Source: Trichobilharzia szidati
Lineage: Eukaryota; Platyhelminthes; Trematoda; Strigeidida; Schistosomatidae
Assembly (NCBI GenBank): GCA_944472155.2
Contig: OX235271.1
Coordinates: forward strand, 27,660,977-27,724,976
DNA: 64,000 nt
Reading direction: 5' to 3'
A program made the translations under genes and the position numbers. The notes beneath the pieces were generated by a model. The model had not been told where the DNA came from and searched no databases. It saw only the letters and a program-made list of their open reading frames with translations. Positions 20,785 through 32,429 of this stretch are shown piece after piece (the stretch's first letter is position 1; each line of letters opens with the position of its first letter).

Positions 20785-22855
20785 AATCATAATAATAATT
20801 TGCTTTATTCCAGAAACAGTACTAGTGGTACCGTGTGGAATTTTCAGCACATATCTTCAATATTTGCATCTCAATTTATCCAACGTTTAAAAGGAGTATT
20901 TTCAAGAAAAAATAAATATAAAGACAACAACAGCAAAAAACAAACACAAAAAACACAAAATAATTTTTAAAAAATGCGAAAAAAATACCAAGAAGTAGAA
21001 AGGAAAATAAACAGCATATAATAATATCTCAGTATTGGGTAATGGAAACTATGATATGATTATGCATGGTGACAGTAAAGTTGTAGTCATGCTAGAAGTT
21101 ACGAAATGATAATTAAGAATGTTTATCGCCAAGATGATCAGTTAGTTTAGGTCGAAACAACACTAAACAATCATAAAATAACATTTCAGGGTTGTTTTTT
21201 CAGGTCTAATGCGGTGTTTTTAGTGGTAGTATACAAAATTTTAAGATGGTGATAATAGCTTTCACAACCAAGACTGTCAGTTAATATTGCCGAACACAAA
21301 AACTAATAATTACATGACGGTTAATGACAGGACAATTTTGTAATACTCATAGTGCTCATATAGTCGCAACCAGTAGATACACAAAAAAGGGAAACCAATG
21401 TTAATAATTTAGGTAGCTAAGTATGTTTAAGAAAGAGTTCACTATAGAATACAAAATAAGAGAGAAATAAAAGAGCCTAAAATTATGTTATTAACAACAA
21501 AGCAAGTCATAGGTTTCGCGCTTAACATTGTCTCTGTCGCTTAGAACATGGGCCAAGTATGGTATCATTGAGTTCCTGTACTTGGTTGTACGAGCATAGA
21601 TTATTTTATACTGATTTCTGGTTCTACTTGTTGAGATACAAGGCGAGAGTTGGGAATAGAGCGGGTGTTCGGGGTCGGAGAGTATGGTTTTAGACCATTT
21701 TTCGCATGTATTCAGATCCCTTTCTACTAATGTAGTGACGAGCTGACTGAGTTTTACACCACTAGTCCTACTAACTACCTTCAACATCCTTCTCAGGATT
21801 GTATAGTCCTTTTTCAGTAGCCCAGGAAAGACTAACGGGGAGCAGTAAAGCAGAATAGGTAAGATACAAGAGTTGAAAAATTGTGAAAGTAGAGGTTGGG
21901 TGATTCCAGATTGTCTAAGTTTCCTAATGTAGTAGGTTAGACAGAACACTTTCTTAGAAATCATTAGGATATGAGATGTGCAAGTAAGGTCGGAAGACAG
22001 AACTAGACTGAGGTATTTTGCATTAGACTTAGTTTCAATTTTAGTCCCCTCAATGCTATACGCTTCATGAGTACTTACTAGTGTTTGTAGATCTCGTTTA
22101 TGCCTAAGGGAGAAGTCAATAGTCTGGCATTTTGAGGGATTCAGCATGAGACCATTTAGTTTAAACCACTGACTGACGTCCGACAGGAAGCTATTTAATT
22201 TGAAACAGTCTATCTGAGACTTAATGGGAAACGATGCAGTCAGGTCATCTGCATATTTGATGAAGTTGATTTCGTCTGAAACAGGTAAATCATGTAAGAA
22301 GAAGGAAAAGAGAAACGGAGAAAGAACAGCACCCTGAGGAACTCCAGCTTCAGTAAGCAAAGGAGAGGAAGATACACCATTATATACCATGTGCTGCATC
22401 CTATTAGAGAAGTAAGAGTGTAGCCAGTTGATAGCTGAGGGCTCAGTTTGTGTAAGGATAAGCTTGTTTAACAATAGGCCTCTAGGTACAGAGTCAAAAG
22501 CAGATGTATAATCAAGGAACGTACAACGGACACACTTCGCCCCTTTGTCTAAGGAGGATACAATGTTGTGATGAAGCACGGCAGCAGCGTTTAAAGTACT
22601 TCTACCCTGTTTGTAAGCAAACTGCTTTGGATCGTTTGAGAAACTTAGGGAGGGAACAAGTTCAAGTAACAATAATTTCTCCATTAGTTTCAAAAAAGGA
22701 GAGGTAATAGCGATAGGTCTAAACTTAACATTATTACCAGAACCTGACTTGGGTACAGGGATGATTTTAATATCTTTACCAATCATTAGTGACTGACTGA
22801 AAAATGAAGTTGCCTGAAGTTTCAGTGGGAAATCATGGCCGCGAATGTCCACTAA
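20785..22855 (-). mobile_element. CR1-like LINE, 5'-truncated, largely intact 3' part
   Basis: About 2.07 kb on the minus strand ending in (ATTATT)n at about 20785 with tail block 'gctgaaaattccacacggtacc..ctggaataaagc'. It carries a single 453-codon reverse transcriptase frame (next entry) and a roughly 700-nt 3' UTR. The upstream side abuts a decayed SM-alpha copy. Confidence 0.88.
21491..22852 (-). CDS. CR1-like LINE reverse transcriptase (partial ORF)
   Basis: This is 453 codons without internal stops. Motifs in order: VPKSGSGNNVKFRPIAITSP, FAYKQGRSTLNAA, motif A CTFLDYTSAFDSVPRG, motif B AGVPQGAVLSPFLFSFFLHD, motif C FIKYADDLTAS with both Asp, LNGLMLNPSKCQTIDF, LSLVLSSDLTCTSHI, and the C-terminal FPGLLKKDYTILRRMLKVVS. 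The upstream endonuclease is absent, so the first Met is probably internal to the original protein. Relative to the copies at 33176 and 61038 this one is remarkably unbroken, suggesting a recent insertion. It would copy LINE RNA at nicked chromosomal DNA; activity without the endonuclease is unlikely. Confidence 0.88.
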   Translation of the reverse strand: MDIRGHDFPLKLQATSFFSQSLMIGKDIKIIPVPKSGSGNNVKFRPIAITSPFLKLMEKLLLLELVPSLSFSNDPKQFAYKQGRSTLNAAAVLHHNIVSSLDKGAKCVRCTFLDYTSAFDSVPRGLLLNKLILTQTEPSAINWLHSYFSNRMQHMVYNGVSSSPLLTEAGVPQGAVLSPFLFSFFLHDLPVSDEINFIKYADDLTASFPIKSQIDCFKLNSFLSDVSQWFKLNGLMLNPSKCQTIDFSLRHKRDLQTLVSTHEAYSIEGTKIETKSNAKYLSLVLSSDLTCTSHILMISKKVFCLTYYIRKLRQSGITQPLLSQFFNSCILPILLYCSPLVFPGLLKKDYTILRRMLKVVSRTSGVKLSQLVTTLVERDLNTCEKWSKTILSDPEHPLYSQLSPCISTSRTRNQYKIIYARTTKYRNSMIPYLAHVLSDRDNVKRETYDLLCC

Positions 22856-22857
22856 GC

Positions 22858-23065
22858 TGAGAGTGAGGATAAATACCCGCTGATGACGTTGACTGGAAGT
22901 CGCGCTATATTTCGCTAACTCGTATAAGTTATAGTTGATGGACTGTTGGTCTCCATACTAATGGTTCAATAGCTGATGGGATCATGTATGCGTTCCATTA
23001 ATGAATCCAGAACAAGGACAAAACACATGTCCAGTACACTCTGGTTCTTAGCGGTTCTCTTAATG
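22858..23065 (+). mobile_element. SM-alpha-like SINE relic
   Basis: 'gaggataaatacccgctgatgacgttgac..gtcgcgctata' and, further on, 'aacaaggacaaaacacatgtccagtacactctgg' correspond to the SM-alpha leader and hammerhead segments. The tRNA-like part is heavily degraded. Confidence 0.55.
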
Positions 23066-23319
23066 AAGTCAGTTCGTCTGAATTTATTTTGCTAATACAG
23101 CAAGAAAAATGTGCTTTGACAGGGCAGTTAACTGTGAAACAAAGATCCCAAAGTATATTTTATCTAAGAATAGATATCCTCGGAGATCTATGAATAAATA
23201 CTCCACGGAAATAGGAGCCAATAAAACTGTACAAACCATATCAAACCATTCGTGTCTACCATTTGGAGGAGACGATGCATAAGAAGTAGTTAAAAGAAAA
23301 CAAGATGTGGATATGTGCA

Positions 23320-23556
23320 ACGGTGTTACAGAGATAGAATGCTCGCCAGCCACGCCTCACGTGGTTCGGGGTTCGATCCCCGGCCAACGCACTGCTTTAT
23401 ACTTTACCTCGCTAAGCCAGTAAGAAGACTGGTAAAGAGGGAAGGTTGAGCATGAGGCTAGCAACCTCATCCCGTAAAAATAAACACCACTGCTACCGAA
23501 ACTTCAAGCCTCTAGGTTGAAGCCCTATGTTCCACTGGGAACGTAAAGGAATAAAA
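23320..23556 (+). mobile_element. SINE-A copy
   Basis: Head with 'gctcgccagccacgcctcacgtggttcggggttcgatccccggccaacgc' (box B intact), body 'tcgctaagccagtaag..gaggctagcaacctc', tail 'ttgaagccctatgttccact..ggaataaaaaaaataataaataaaac'. Confidence 0.85.
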
Positions 23557-23834
23557 AAAATAATAAATAAAACTTTCAGAACAACTTATACTGAGAAGCT
23601 CGTGTTTATAAAACCACGATGCGGGAACTTCAACAATCTGGGAAATACTGGTCGCCAGTCTCTGATATTTGTAAACGCGTATGCCAATTTGAGTTTGTTT
23701 GTGGATGCAAATACATAGGCGATTGTCTATTCGTATAATGCAGTATTCAATCAAGCGGTTGAAAACAAGCTGAAGTCAAAGTACAAAAGTTCAATAAAAA
23801 AAAGCGTTTTATAGACTACAAACGTGATACTGAT

Positions 23835-24335
23835 TATTATTCCCTTGAGTTCCAAGTGGAACATAGGGCTTCAACAACACATCTCCACTATGTTCTGTTT
23901 TCTGAAGTCGTTTTCATCTGAGTCCACGATTGACCAAACCCTCTAATCTCTTCCTCACACGATCTCCTCCATGTCACCCTCACAGCGACTACCCACTCAC
24001 CCCTTCCAATCTGGATTTCACTCGAGCCATGGCCTGCATTGCGGTCGATGTTATTCGGTGGCCTCCTTAATGTATGCCCGATTCATCTCCACTTTCTCCT
24101 ACATATTTGTTGATTGATCATCTCTTGGTTGGTTTGTTCCCATAGTTTCTTATTGCTGATTCTTTCTAGTTGGTTTGCCATTTGATTTCAGTATGGAGCC
24201 AGAGAAGGCAGGTGTTGATGAAAGTCTGCAACTGGCTGTTGGAAATCCTTTCCGTTACAAGTGTCGCATATAGAGCCTAATTCACACTGGTGTTGAAAAT
24301 ACGAATCTTGTTCCTTATGCTGATGCTGTTGAATC
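23835..24335 (-). mobile_element. RTE-type LINE 3' fragment
   Basis: Tail 'tattattcccttgagttccaagtggaacatagggcttcaac' at the low end, then C-terminal coding relics resembling 13000-13430 in reverse complement. No intact frame. Confidence 0.75.
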
Positions 24336-24670
24336 ATAACCACTGTTAGCAGACAAACAAACAGAAAGCTGAGTGCAACTGCAGAGGCTTGTACAATTAG
24401 CGTCTAAAAATCCTGTCTTAGCGTAGAGATGGCAATATTGACCACTTTAAATCTGCCCATGGCAATATCTTTTACCGATAAATGTTCAAACTATTATCGT
24501 AATTATTATTACTATTCTATTCCATGTCTAATTATTATTCTTGACTCATTTAAAACTGTTTTTTTGTCACTATCGTTATATTAAATCGTCTCGTAATTAT
24601 AAATGTTATTCAGTTTAAAATTCCTAAAATTTTTAGTTCTTCCCATGATAATTAACTATCTAATGTCGTA

Positions 24671-25420
24671 TTATTATTATATCCTTTAATTCCTAGAGGA
24701 ATATAGGGCTTCAGCCGTGCGCCTCCATTGCGTTCAGTTCTTCCCTACAGTCTTCACCTGGCTCCAAGTCTGCCCATACGCTTTCATCTCCTCTTCACAT
24801 CACCTCCTCCAAGTCACCCACCCTCGCACTGACGACCAACTCGCCACTTCCCTTCGGGTTCCACTCGAGCAATGGCTTGTCTAGTGATGTCACTTGATGG
24901 TTGGTTTCCTCAGAGTATGGCCAGCCAATCCACCTCCATTTCTTCCTGCCTATTTGTTTCACAATCGGTTCCTACTGGATTGGTTGGTTCGCTCATTGCC
25001 AGAGATCCCACCTTGTTGCTGATCTTTTCTGGCCGGCTGGCCATCTGATCTTGAGTGGTATTGAGCGAAGACAACTGTTAATGAAGGTCTGTAGTTTGTT
25101 TGAGATGCTCTTTATGACGCGCTGGCCGAGTCTCTGATCCGTATGGTGAGTAGCACTGACTGACTTCACATTGGAGTCTAAAATCCGGATCTTTTGATCA
25201 TTTTGATGCTGAGAGTTGTTGATCTCCACACAGACTTGAGAGTAGTGAAAGCTTGTCTTGCTTTTCCGATTCTTGCTTTGATATCCTCATCAGTTCCGCC
25301 TGTAGTTGAAACGATGCTTCCCAGGTAGGTAGGTGGCTAAAATAGGTTGTTTCTTTCAGGTTCCTTCCATTTATGCTGATCATTGTCTGTTGTTGTTGTT
25401 GTTACTGTTGGTGATGAAGC
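24671..25420 (-). mobile_element. RTE-type LINE fragment, second subfamily
   Basis: Collinear with 16238-17026: 'tcctttaattcctagaggaatatagggcttcagcc', the 'cgagcaatggcttgtctagtgatgtcacttgatgg' block and a poly-Gln-like TTG run at the upstream end. Frames are broken. A clear target duplication was not found. Confidence 0.82.
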
Positions 25421-25544
25421 TTAAGTGAAATCCGTTGTGATCCCAAATTTTAGCTACTCATATACCCTTCCTATTTTAACTATCTGTACGTGACCTGTAA
25501 AACACTCGTTCTTGTCTTTTCTCATGGTTATTTTTTAATTTTAA

Positions 25545-25740
25545 TTTTATTCCTTTACGTTCTCAGTGGAACATAGGGCTTCAAACTAGAGGCTTGAAGT
25601 TTCGGTAGCATTGGTGTTTATTTCTACGAGATGAGGTTGCTAGCCTCATGCTCAGCCTTTCCTGTTGACCAGTCTTCTTACTGGCTTAGCGAAGTAAAGT
25701 GTAAAGCAGTGGATTGGTGGCCGAGGATCGAACCCTCTGT
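25545..25740 (-). mobile_element. SINE-A copy, minus strand
   Basis: Tail 'ttattcctttacgttctcagtggaacatagggcttcaa' at the low end, body 'ggttgctagcctcatgctc', and a degraded head with 'aggatcgaaccct' at the high end. Confidence 0.8.
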
Positions 25741-26904
25741 GTCATACTTTATAACTGTGAGAAATAGAAGTCGAAGGTTTTTGACCATTCACCGTGTTCG
25801 GTTGAAAGTGGTTTAACTGTATGATCTTTAATGAGAAAAGAAACTCAGTCGACAGTGTTATGAATCCTCATCGACTGAGAAGGCTAAAACATATTTTATA
25901 CATACTGAGACACAGTTTCTGTCATCGAAAAGCAACTTTCTCTGATGTAAGACTAGTCTATAAAAAAGGGTTTTGTGTGATCACATGAAAACATAACATC
26001 ATTCCACTGTGTACCTGACTGATCATTTGAGCCACTCAAATAGGGGTAAAGAGTGCCTAATTAAGGTACATGAGATACTAAGAACCAATAGTTGGTGACA
26101 TGACTCAAATGGTTTGTAATAGCTCACTATCTACATTTATCTATGCCCTTCTGAAGTGTATCAGCTTCAAATGATGAACTTCCGTGTAGTTTATTCTACG
26201 CTAATAAATCAGTCAGCCAGTGTAATACTACTAATAGTAGTAGATATAAGTAGCAAATAAAATGAAATGATTTAAAAGGTTGAGCTGTACATACAAAATG
26301 ATAATGAAAAAGACCCGGGAAGATGTTAATTATTTCCTTACAATTGTTGATTTCCAGGAATTCGATTAATTTCAATTTGCATCAGGAACTAACTTCAGCT
26401 GAAGAATTAGTAAAAAAAACCAGGGAGCGTGAACAGCAATTTTCAATCTTACTTTGCTGCTTTTCAGCAGTGAGCATCCACAACTCCACCAAGAATCGGA
26501 CCTGAGATTTTTAGGTTACGACGCGTGCATGCTAGCCATCCCGTCACTGACAAAGATTCCAATGAGTCATGGACAAATAGTGTCCACAAATTTGGGTGTC
26601 AGCCGGTGATGACGTTATAAATCGTTAATTATCTCATTTATTCTTGTTGTGATTTTCATATCTGACAGTCAGAAGGGTTTCCGGCGATTTCAAAAAACCA
26701 TTGAGAAGCAAAGAGATGTGTGATATCGAACAACTTTTTACTTCTATTTCAGCACACTTCACTACTTCAAATCCACTACCTCAAAACTTTATTTCCTCAG
26801 CAATTCTTTTTTCTACGAAATGCATATTCACAGTGCTGAAAAATACAGACTGAAGGTATGAATTGCCTTTTCTTATAGAAGTATCAGATATCGCCTTAAA
26901 CACT
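25741..26904. other. No gene recognised
   Basis: AT-rich sequence with scattered short frames and no family I can name. A short segment near 26505-26560 ('ggtcacgacgcgtgcatgctagccatcc'-like) may be a degenerate tRNA-like SINE head. Confidence 0.3.
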
Positions 26905-27150
26905 CTATTTGTCTACAGGCAAAAACCAAAAGGCTGTCAGAAGAGGCAGGAAAAACAGAATATCAGATGGACGTAAAGAAGACAGAAGTGGTGAAGGAGG
27001 TCACCAGTTTCACTTATTCGACTGTTATCGTTTCAACTACAGGCAGTCAGCACAGATGAAGATGTCAAAACCAGGATCGGAAACTGTGTGAAGATCTATC
27101 CCATTAAGCGTAAAGATTAAAATTCGGATTTTTAACACTAATGCCAAGTT
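26905..27150 (+). mobile_element. RTE-type LINE relic
   Basis: 'acgtaaagaagacagaagtg', 'aaggaggtcaccagtttcacttat', 'gtttcaactacaggcagtcagcacagatgaagatgtcaaaaccaggat' match the post-reverse-transcriptase segment seen at 12800, with internal deletion. Confidence 0.6.
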
Positions 27151-27204
27151 AGTAAGTGCTTGCATATGGTTTAGAGAATTCATGCATCAACAACACAATA
27201 TTCA

Positions 27205-27310
27205 GCCAAGAGACTCTTTCCAACAACGAATTTATTATCAAGCTGTACAATTGTATATATATGGTTTTTATAAAAATTATATCCGGTTAGGGAATTAGGT
27301 ATGAAATGCA
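27205..27310 (-). repeat. Dispersed repeat Z
   Basis: 'ttattatcaagctgtacaattgtatatatatggtttttataaaaattatatccgg' recurs inverted at 28148-28240 and in part at 35725-35790. It frames the PLE at 27650-28150 as an inverted pair, which suggests it belongs to the ends of that PLE family. Confidence 0.6.
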
Positions 27311-27924
27311 ATTAAAATATTTGTGATTATAATCATAGTTAAATGTCAAGTGGCAAAATAATTAATTTTGTATATAGAATAATACATAAGGTGTATAGAT
27401 TTTGGAAAGGGGAACATAATTATAAGATTAGTAGACGAATATAAAATGTTACATAACATGGTGTGAAATTTGATGAGATAGAATTCAATATTGTAAAAAT
27501 AAAAATATAAAAATTAATAATTTTGGGTTTAAAATGTCAAGTGGGTCAAGTGGAAAAGATTCAGAGTGAGAATAGTAATAATAATAATGATAATAACATT
27601 AATAATAATCGTAGTAATAAGGGAAAAGTACGTAGAATAACTAAATAATCAAAATAAATAAATGTCTATCCCTCTACTGCCAAGGCAGAAGTAGGGATTG
27701 TACATACTTCTTTTGTACACAAAGGTCTGGCTAAAAGTCATGAATTGCCAAGGCCTCAGCTGTCTTTAGAAGTCTGTACCGAAGAAAACGCGGGAAGTTA
27801 GCATGGATTCTATATATGATCTTAAAATCATGGTCAGGGTTGACAGAGTGACAGAAGTCGATCAGGTGTTCCAAAATGGAGCTTCACACACACTTTCTTT
27901 CTCCCTTGTAAAACCATGCTGGAA

Positions 27925-28018
27925 CAACTGATATGATTATGAACAATAAATTTTGTTCGAAACGTCATCCAGTAAATAATACTGTTTCACTGTGTGATAT
28001 ACCTAATAAACAAACTAA
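27925..28018 (+). mobile_element. 94-bp hammerhead-only insertion with 10-bp target duplication
   Basis: It interrupts the PLE coding region between catgctggaa (27915-27924) and catgctggaa (28019-28028). The whole insert is a hammerhead motif plus a 46-nt tail ending 'aataaacaaactaa'. The same sequence forms the end of the PLE at about 37835-37923, so this is probably an extremely 5'-truncated PLE copy. Confidence 0.8.
27928..27973 (+). ncRNA. Hammerhead-like motif, A3-U8 core
   Basis: Stem I CTGAT (27928-27932) pairs with ATC.AG (27967-27972, one bulged C). The core ATGATTA is at 27933-27939 with extra T27940. Stem II GAACA (27941-27945) pairs with TGTTC (27954-27958). GAAA 27959-27962, minimal stem III ACGT, cleavage nucleotide C27966. 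Position 3 is A and position 8 is T, a potential Watson-Crick replacement of C3-G8. Confidence 0.6.
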
Positions 28019-28289
28019 CATGCTGGAATATGTTCTCGTATCCGTGTGGAAAGCGTCCTCTGACTACGGCCAATGTGCCTTGCTCCACAAGAGCAGGTGA
28101 ACTGATAGATGCACATGGAGGCGGCCAGAAGTGGGAGCTTATCTTTTACACCTCACCGGATATAATTTTTATAAAAACCATATATATACAATTGTTTAGC
28201 TTGATAATAAATTCATTGAAAGAAGTCTCTTCGCTGAATCTTGTGTTCTTAATGCTACAATGGGAATTATTAAAATCATGAATCATCAA

Positions 28290-28695
28290 AACCACTTCGT
28301 ACAGGCTTCAGACTCTCATCAACAACTGCCTTCTTCGATTCCATACTGAAGGTCAGATGACCCGGCCAATCAGACAGGATATGCAGCAAGGGACTCTGTC
28401 AACGAACCAACCAAGAACTCATTGCCAAACGAATATGTCGAAGGAAGTGGATATGGATTGGATATACACTGTGGAGAGCTCTGAGTGACACTGAGAGACA
28501 GGCCAAACAGTAGAACCCGAACAGAAAACAACGAGTCGGTCGTGTATCCAAGGATAACATATATGTGATCGTGTCATGAGATGAAAGCTTATACGCAATC
28601 GTGGAAACACGTTAAAAAAAGACTTCAGAAACGAGGATATACCACTGTAGCCTTAAGTTCCTTCCGAACAGAAAGGGGATAATAATAACACTATA
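28290..28695 (+). mobile_element. RTE-type LINE 3' relic
   Basis: 'cttcagactctcatcaacaactgccttcttcg..atactgaaggtcagatgacc' through 'tagccttaagttccttccgaac' and a short AATAAT tail match the RTE C-terminal region. No open frame survives. Confidence 0.65.
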
Positions 28696-28859
28696 ATAAT
28701 GACTGACTGTGTGAAATATAAAAAATTCCCCTCTTAACCACTGCACTCCACTCATTCAACTTTAAATTAGTGGTGAAACTGGTATGGATTGAAGGAATCA
28801 AATGGAATATAAAGGATCTGAACGAAGAATATTCTTTTCAATAATTTCTCTTCAGGTTC

Positions 28860-29700
28860 TTACAATTATAATATTCAATATTTGTTGTCGTTACAATAAA
28901 GGCCAGTTATGCGGCAGATACATTTTTAACGTAGAATTACAGATTAGCACTTACGAGGTGTCAAAATGAATAGTCGTGTTTGTGTGACAAACGTGCTGGG
29001 CTGAAATCGGTTACAAAATATTGTAAAATGGGAGAAAATGGTGGTGATTAGTCATAATAGATTTGTGGAGTGTGGGGTAGGAAGATTGACAAGTCAGTTC
29101 AAGGTTATAAAAGGTGTCAGGTGACTGGCTAGTACAAAGTCGTATGCATTAAAGAGGAGATAGTAAGACTGCAATGAGATGTTCATAATAAAATAACGAA
29201 TGTGTGAAATGAAACAGTTGGAGGAATATATTGAGAAGAGAGACAATATTACTACTCATAAATCCGGATAGTATAAATGGAAAATTCGACAGTATTGGCA
29301 GAATGTTTGCATGAAGGGCATAAATTATGACGAATAATAATAATATTGGTAATAATAACGATTATAATAATAATAATTGTAATAATAAACAAAGGAAGAA
29401 AAACCAAGAGGGTTAAGGGGAAGAAGCACTCAGGTGAGAAGAAGAATCATCACTCCAAGTTTGGCCATGGTAGGAACAGCGTCTGGACGTGTTCTTTTTG
29501 GATACGAATTTCCGGTTTAGTCGATCTTGTTGCAACGGCTTCAGCTATGTGTAGGAGACGTAAGCGACCTGTACGTGACAACGACTTCGGAATTCGGTAT
29601 ATGACCCTGAAAGCTGTGTCGATGTGGATGCTATGTCCAGTATCGACCAAGTGTGACAGGATCGAGCTTTTTATGCACTTAATTTCCCCCCTGCTGAACC
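28860..29700 (-). mobile_element. PLE family C 3' end, copy 1
   Basis: GIY-YIG C-terminal half on the minus strand (29650-29450: MVDTGHSIHIDTAFRVIYRI, LHIAEAVATRSTKPEIRIQK) followed by a roughly 500-nt 3' UTR with AAT runs. The 28918-29480 stretch is duplicated at 36110-36640. Confidence 0.82.
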
Positions 29701-29704
29701 AAGC

Positions 29705-31140
29705 TTTTTAATTCATAATATGGGAATATTCCACACTATCAAATCTTATAAAGGATCTGCCTAATTCTTTAAACTTCAATTAAGAAGTAAATATGACGTA
29801 ATTGTATATCACAGGAGCAGCGAATATTCTAGTTAAGAAGACGTTTTTTCAATGCAAAATTTAATTGCTGTTTCCGCCTTGTCATGGAAGTTTAAATCCA
29901 AACCATTCATCCAGAAACCTTTATCCTCGGCGCCTTGACTGCAATTCATACATGAAATCAAATATCTTGTAGAAATGTTCAGTGTTAGGTGGGTGTGAAC
30001 AGTAAACTGGTGTCTTGCATACACTCAGGTAGGAGTTTCTGTGAAGTTACTCTATGACAATTTGTTTTCACTTCATATAACCAAGTACTTACTTGTTCAC
30101 TTCTGTAGTTTATTTTCTTCATATGTTAGTTTGTATAAAAAAAGGAACCCAAGGGAACAATAACAAAATAGTAAGAAAATATTTCCAAATAATATATACT
30201 ACTAACTGACTTATATAAGTAGCTGGAAACCCCTCATGTCAGAAAGTAATGCTTGCTAACCAGATCAACGTAGTGATTTAAACACCAGAGAGAATTTCAA
30301 TCGTTTGAAGCCCAACCTATTTTCAGTGTGATCGTTTTGACCCAGCTTAAAGGGGCTATATCAGTTCAAATAAAACTGCGATGAGTTCTCATCGAGAAAT
30401 GCATCGGTTCCAAGTGGAACATCATGATAGCTACTCTTTCAGTGTTCTCGTGGTTGTTATCTGGGTGACTAAAGTAGATTTTTGACATTCCAGTTAACAG
30501 TTTGGAGAGTCCAATTCCATTCTATCTACTCTCACAGCCTCTTAGAACTTCTGTGCCTTATTTTCTCATTTCTTTCGCAATCTGAGTAGCTTTCCCAGAT
30601 TTAAACGTCGTGCGAATATTCCATATCTTTATGCTTTTATTTATCTGCATCGAAAGAAGACGCATCGACTGAGTGGCTTCATGAAGGCTTCCAGAATTCA
30701 GCGTCATTTCATCCCTCTAAATTCAGCAAAGCATAAATGTTTTTATGTTTTTATATTCTTTGAAGTTTCTATGGCACTGAGGTAGGTTTACCGGGATAGA
30801 GTAGGTATCATCACGCCTAACTTGGCCTTTTCTTCTGGGTTTAGAACTGGCTAATAAACTAAATTAGTTGCTCTAAAATAAGACGAATATTATTACCCTA
30901 ATAATAAAGAATTGGTTCTTACTGCTCCAATAATTCAGTAAGTAAATTTCTAAGAACAAGTAAAGTTCAAGCGGACAAATATTTCCTCGGATCGATTCTT
31001 CATTAAGTTGTGAATTTATAAATCCACGAGTGTTAGAATACAAATAGCCAGCGAAGGCAAGTCAGAACTGTATCAGAAACTCTACTGGGATACAAGGATT
31101 AAATGCAATAATAATCCTCAGATTTTGATTATTATTAAAA
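29705..31140. other. No gene recognised
   Basis: Over 1.4 kb of AT-rich sequence with only short scattered frames. I see no recognised domain, RNA or repeat. Confidence 0.4.
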
Positions 31141-31144
31141 TACA

Positions 31145-31490
31145 TTTGAAACGAACCCAGGACCTTCTGTTTACAAGGTCAGCGAACTCGTAGGCCATCA
31201 AGCCACTGGAACACGTTCCAATGGCCAGCCCATGAATCCCAACTTCTGCTAATTCATGACATAGCGCGACCACTTCGCAATGTCTTCTTCGATGAGTTAC
31301 TGTTTAATGGTCTACGAGCTTGCTAGCCTTGTAACCAGAAGGTCCTGGGTTCGAACCCTGGCTGTGGGTGTGTACTGCTGAAGGGTCCTGAACTAAGCTA
31401 ACGAAACAGCTGTCCAGTACTACAGTGCTGGTTTTCCAATGGTTGTCTAACCGATGTCAGCTCAAGATGAAATCCTTCAACCAATCAAAC
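31145..31490. repeat. Head-to-head pair of SM-alpha-like SINEs
   Basis: Positions 31145-31290 hold a minus-strand tRNA-like segment and leader ('gaacccaggaccttctg..gccactggaac'). Positions 31291-31490 hold a plus-strand copy from the tRNA-like segment through the tail. The two tRNA-like parts are inverted around about 31290. Confidence 0.82.
31372..31420 (+). ncRNA. SM-alpha hammerhead motif
   Basis: Stem I GTACTG/CAGTAC is perfect. The core CTGAAGG keeps C3 and G8 but has A9 changed to G. Stem II is disrupted; GAAACAGCTGTC is intact with self-complementary stem III. Confidence 0.6.
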
Positions 31491-31889
31491 AAAAAAGTCC
31501 CTACAAAACCAATACGTGGATATTTGAAATGTTTGATTATTAGGGGAAGTAAGACTAAATGCGAACAAATAATTAAGTGACATGCTTGTGTATTTGTAAT
31601 CACCAGAATTTATGTTTTAGGGAGTGAATTATATTCAGCAGTGAGAAAGAAGGATGTGTACTACAAAAGTATAAATAAGCAATTGGGGTATGCTAAATAA
31701 AAATTCAAGGGACAACCAACAAAACATATAATGTTAAAATAAAGTATCAACTAAGATGAAATAACAGAGACAGAATAAGCTTAGTATAAATCCAAAGGGC
31801 GATAAATAATGATAATGGTGTGAAGTAAATTAGGTGAAAGGGAGATAGAAGGACATAATAAGACACGTCATTATGGGATGATTACGTCC

Positions 31890-32330
31890 ATGAATGGCCT
31901 TATGGCAGACCATGATAAACAGAGAGGATGGAGGCCCCTATTTTGCACACATAGGTTACATCTGTTCTTATTCATCATTCGTATAGCCTCACTTATGGCT
32001 AAAAGACATAATCACGTACGCTTAAGCAGACTGTCTGGCACCCAATATACAACAGTAAATGACTCATCTATTTGGACGTCGTGTTCACTATCTACTAAAT
32101 GAGATAAAATGGCACTGTTTCTTGATTTGGTTACTCCCTTTCCAAGCCAAACTGAAACACGTTAATGAGTGTGTAAAAGATAAATTCCTTTCAGTAGGAC
32201 TCATATCACTAGCTCTACAGGAACAGTTAAATTTATGTACACACCTTGATGTGGTCATTACTGGCAACACTTATCTACAATGCACTGTATCAGTATTAGC
32301 CTAGTTGAGTAATTGACATACAATCCTGTG
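31890..32330 (-). mobile_element. PLE GIY-YIG fragment
   Basis: Minus strand: CVHKFNCSCRASDMSPTERN, then after a frameshift a DSEHDVQIDESF and NLCVQNRG region ending near 31920. The YIG motif is destroyed. Confidence 0.7.
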
Positions 32331-32429
32331 ATGCTGAAAGAGCCTTCAATAGATCACTAGATCAACTTGAGACCCAAGATATCATCAGATACATCGCCTT
32401 TGAACTGTACGCTTGAATAAGGCGTAAAA

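Larger units (their letters stand above)
27650..28150 (-). mobile_element. PLE GIY-YIG fragment, split by a 94-bp insertion
   Basis: Minus-strand reading of 28140-28019 gives a CIYQ..CSCGA..IGR-type GIY-YIG start, and 27914-27670 the second half (LEHLIDFCHSVNPDHDFKII, LCVQKKYVQSL) with a few stops. The two halves join exactly when the 94-bp insertion and one 10-bp duplication are ignored. Confidence 0.78.
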
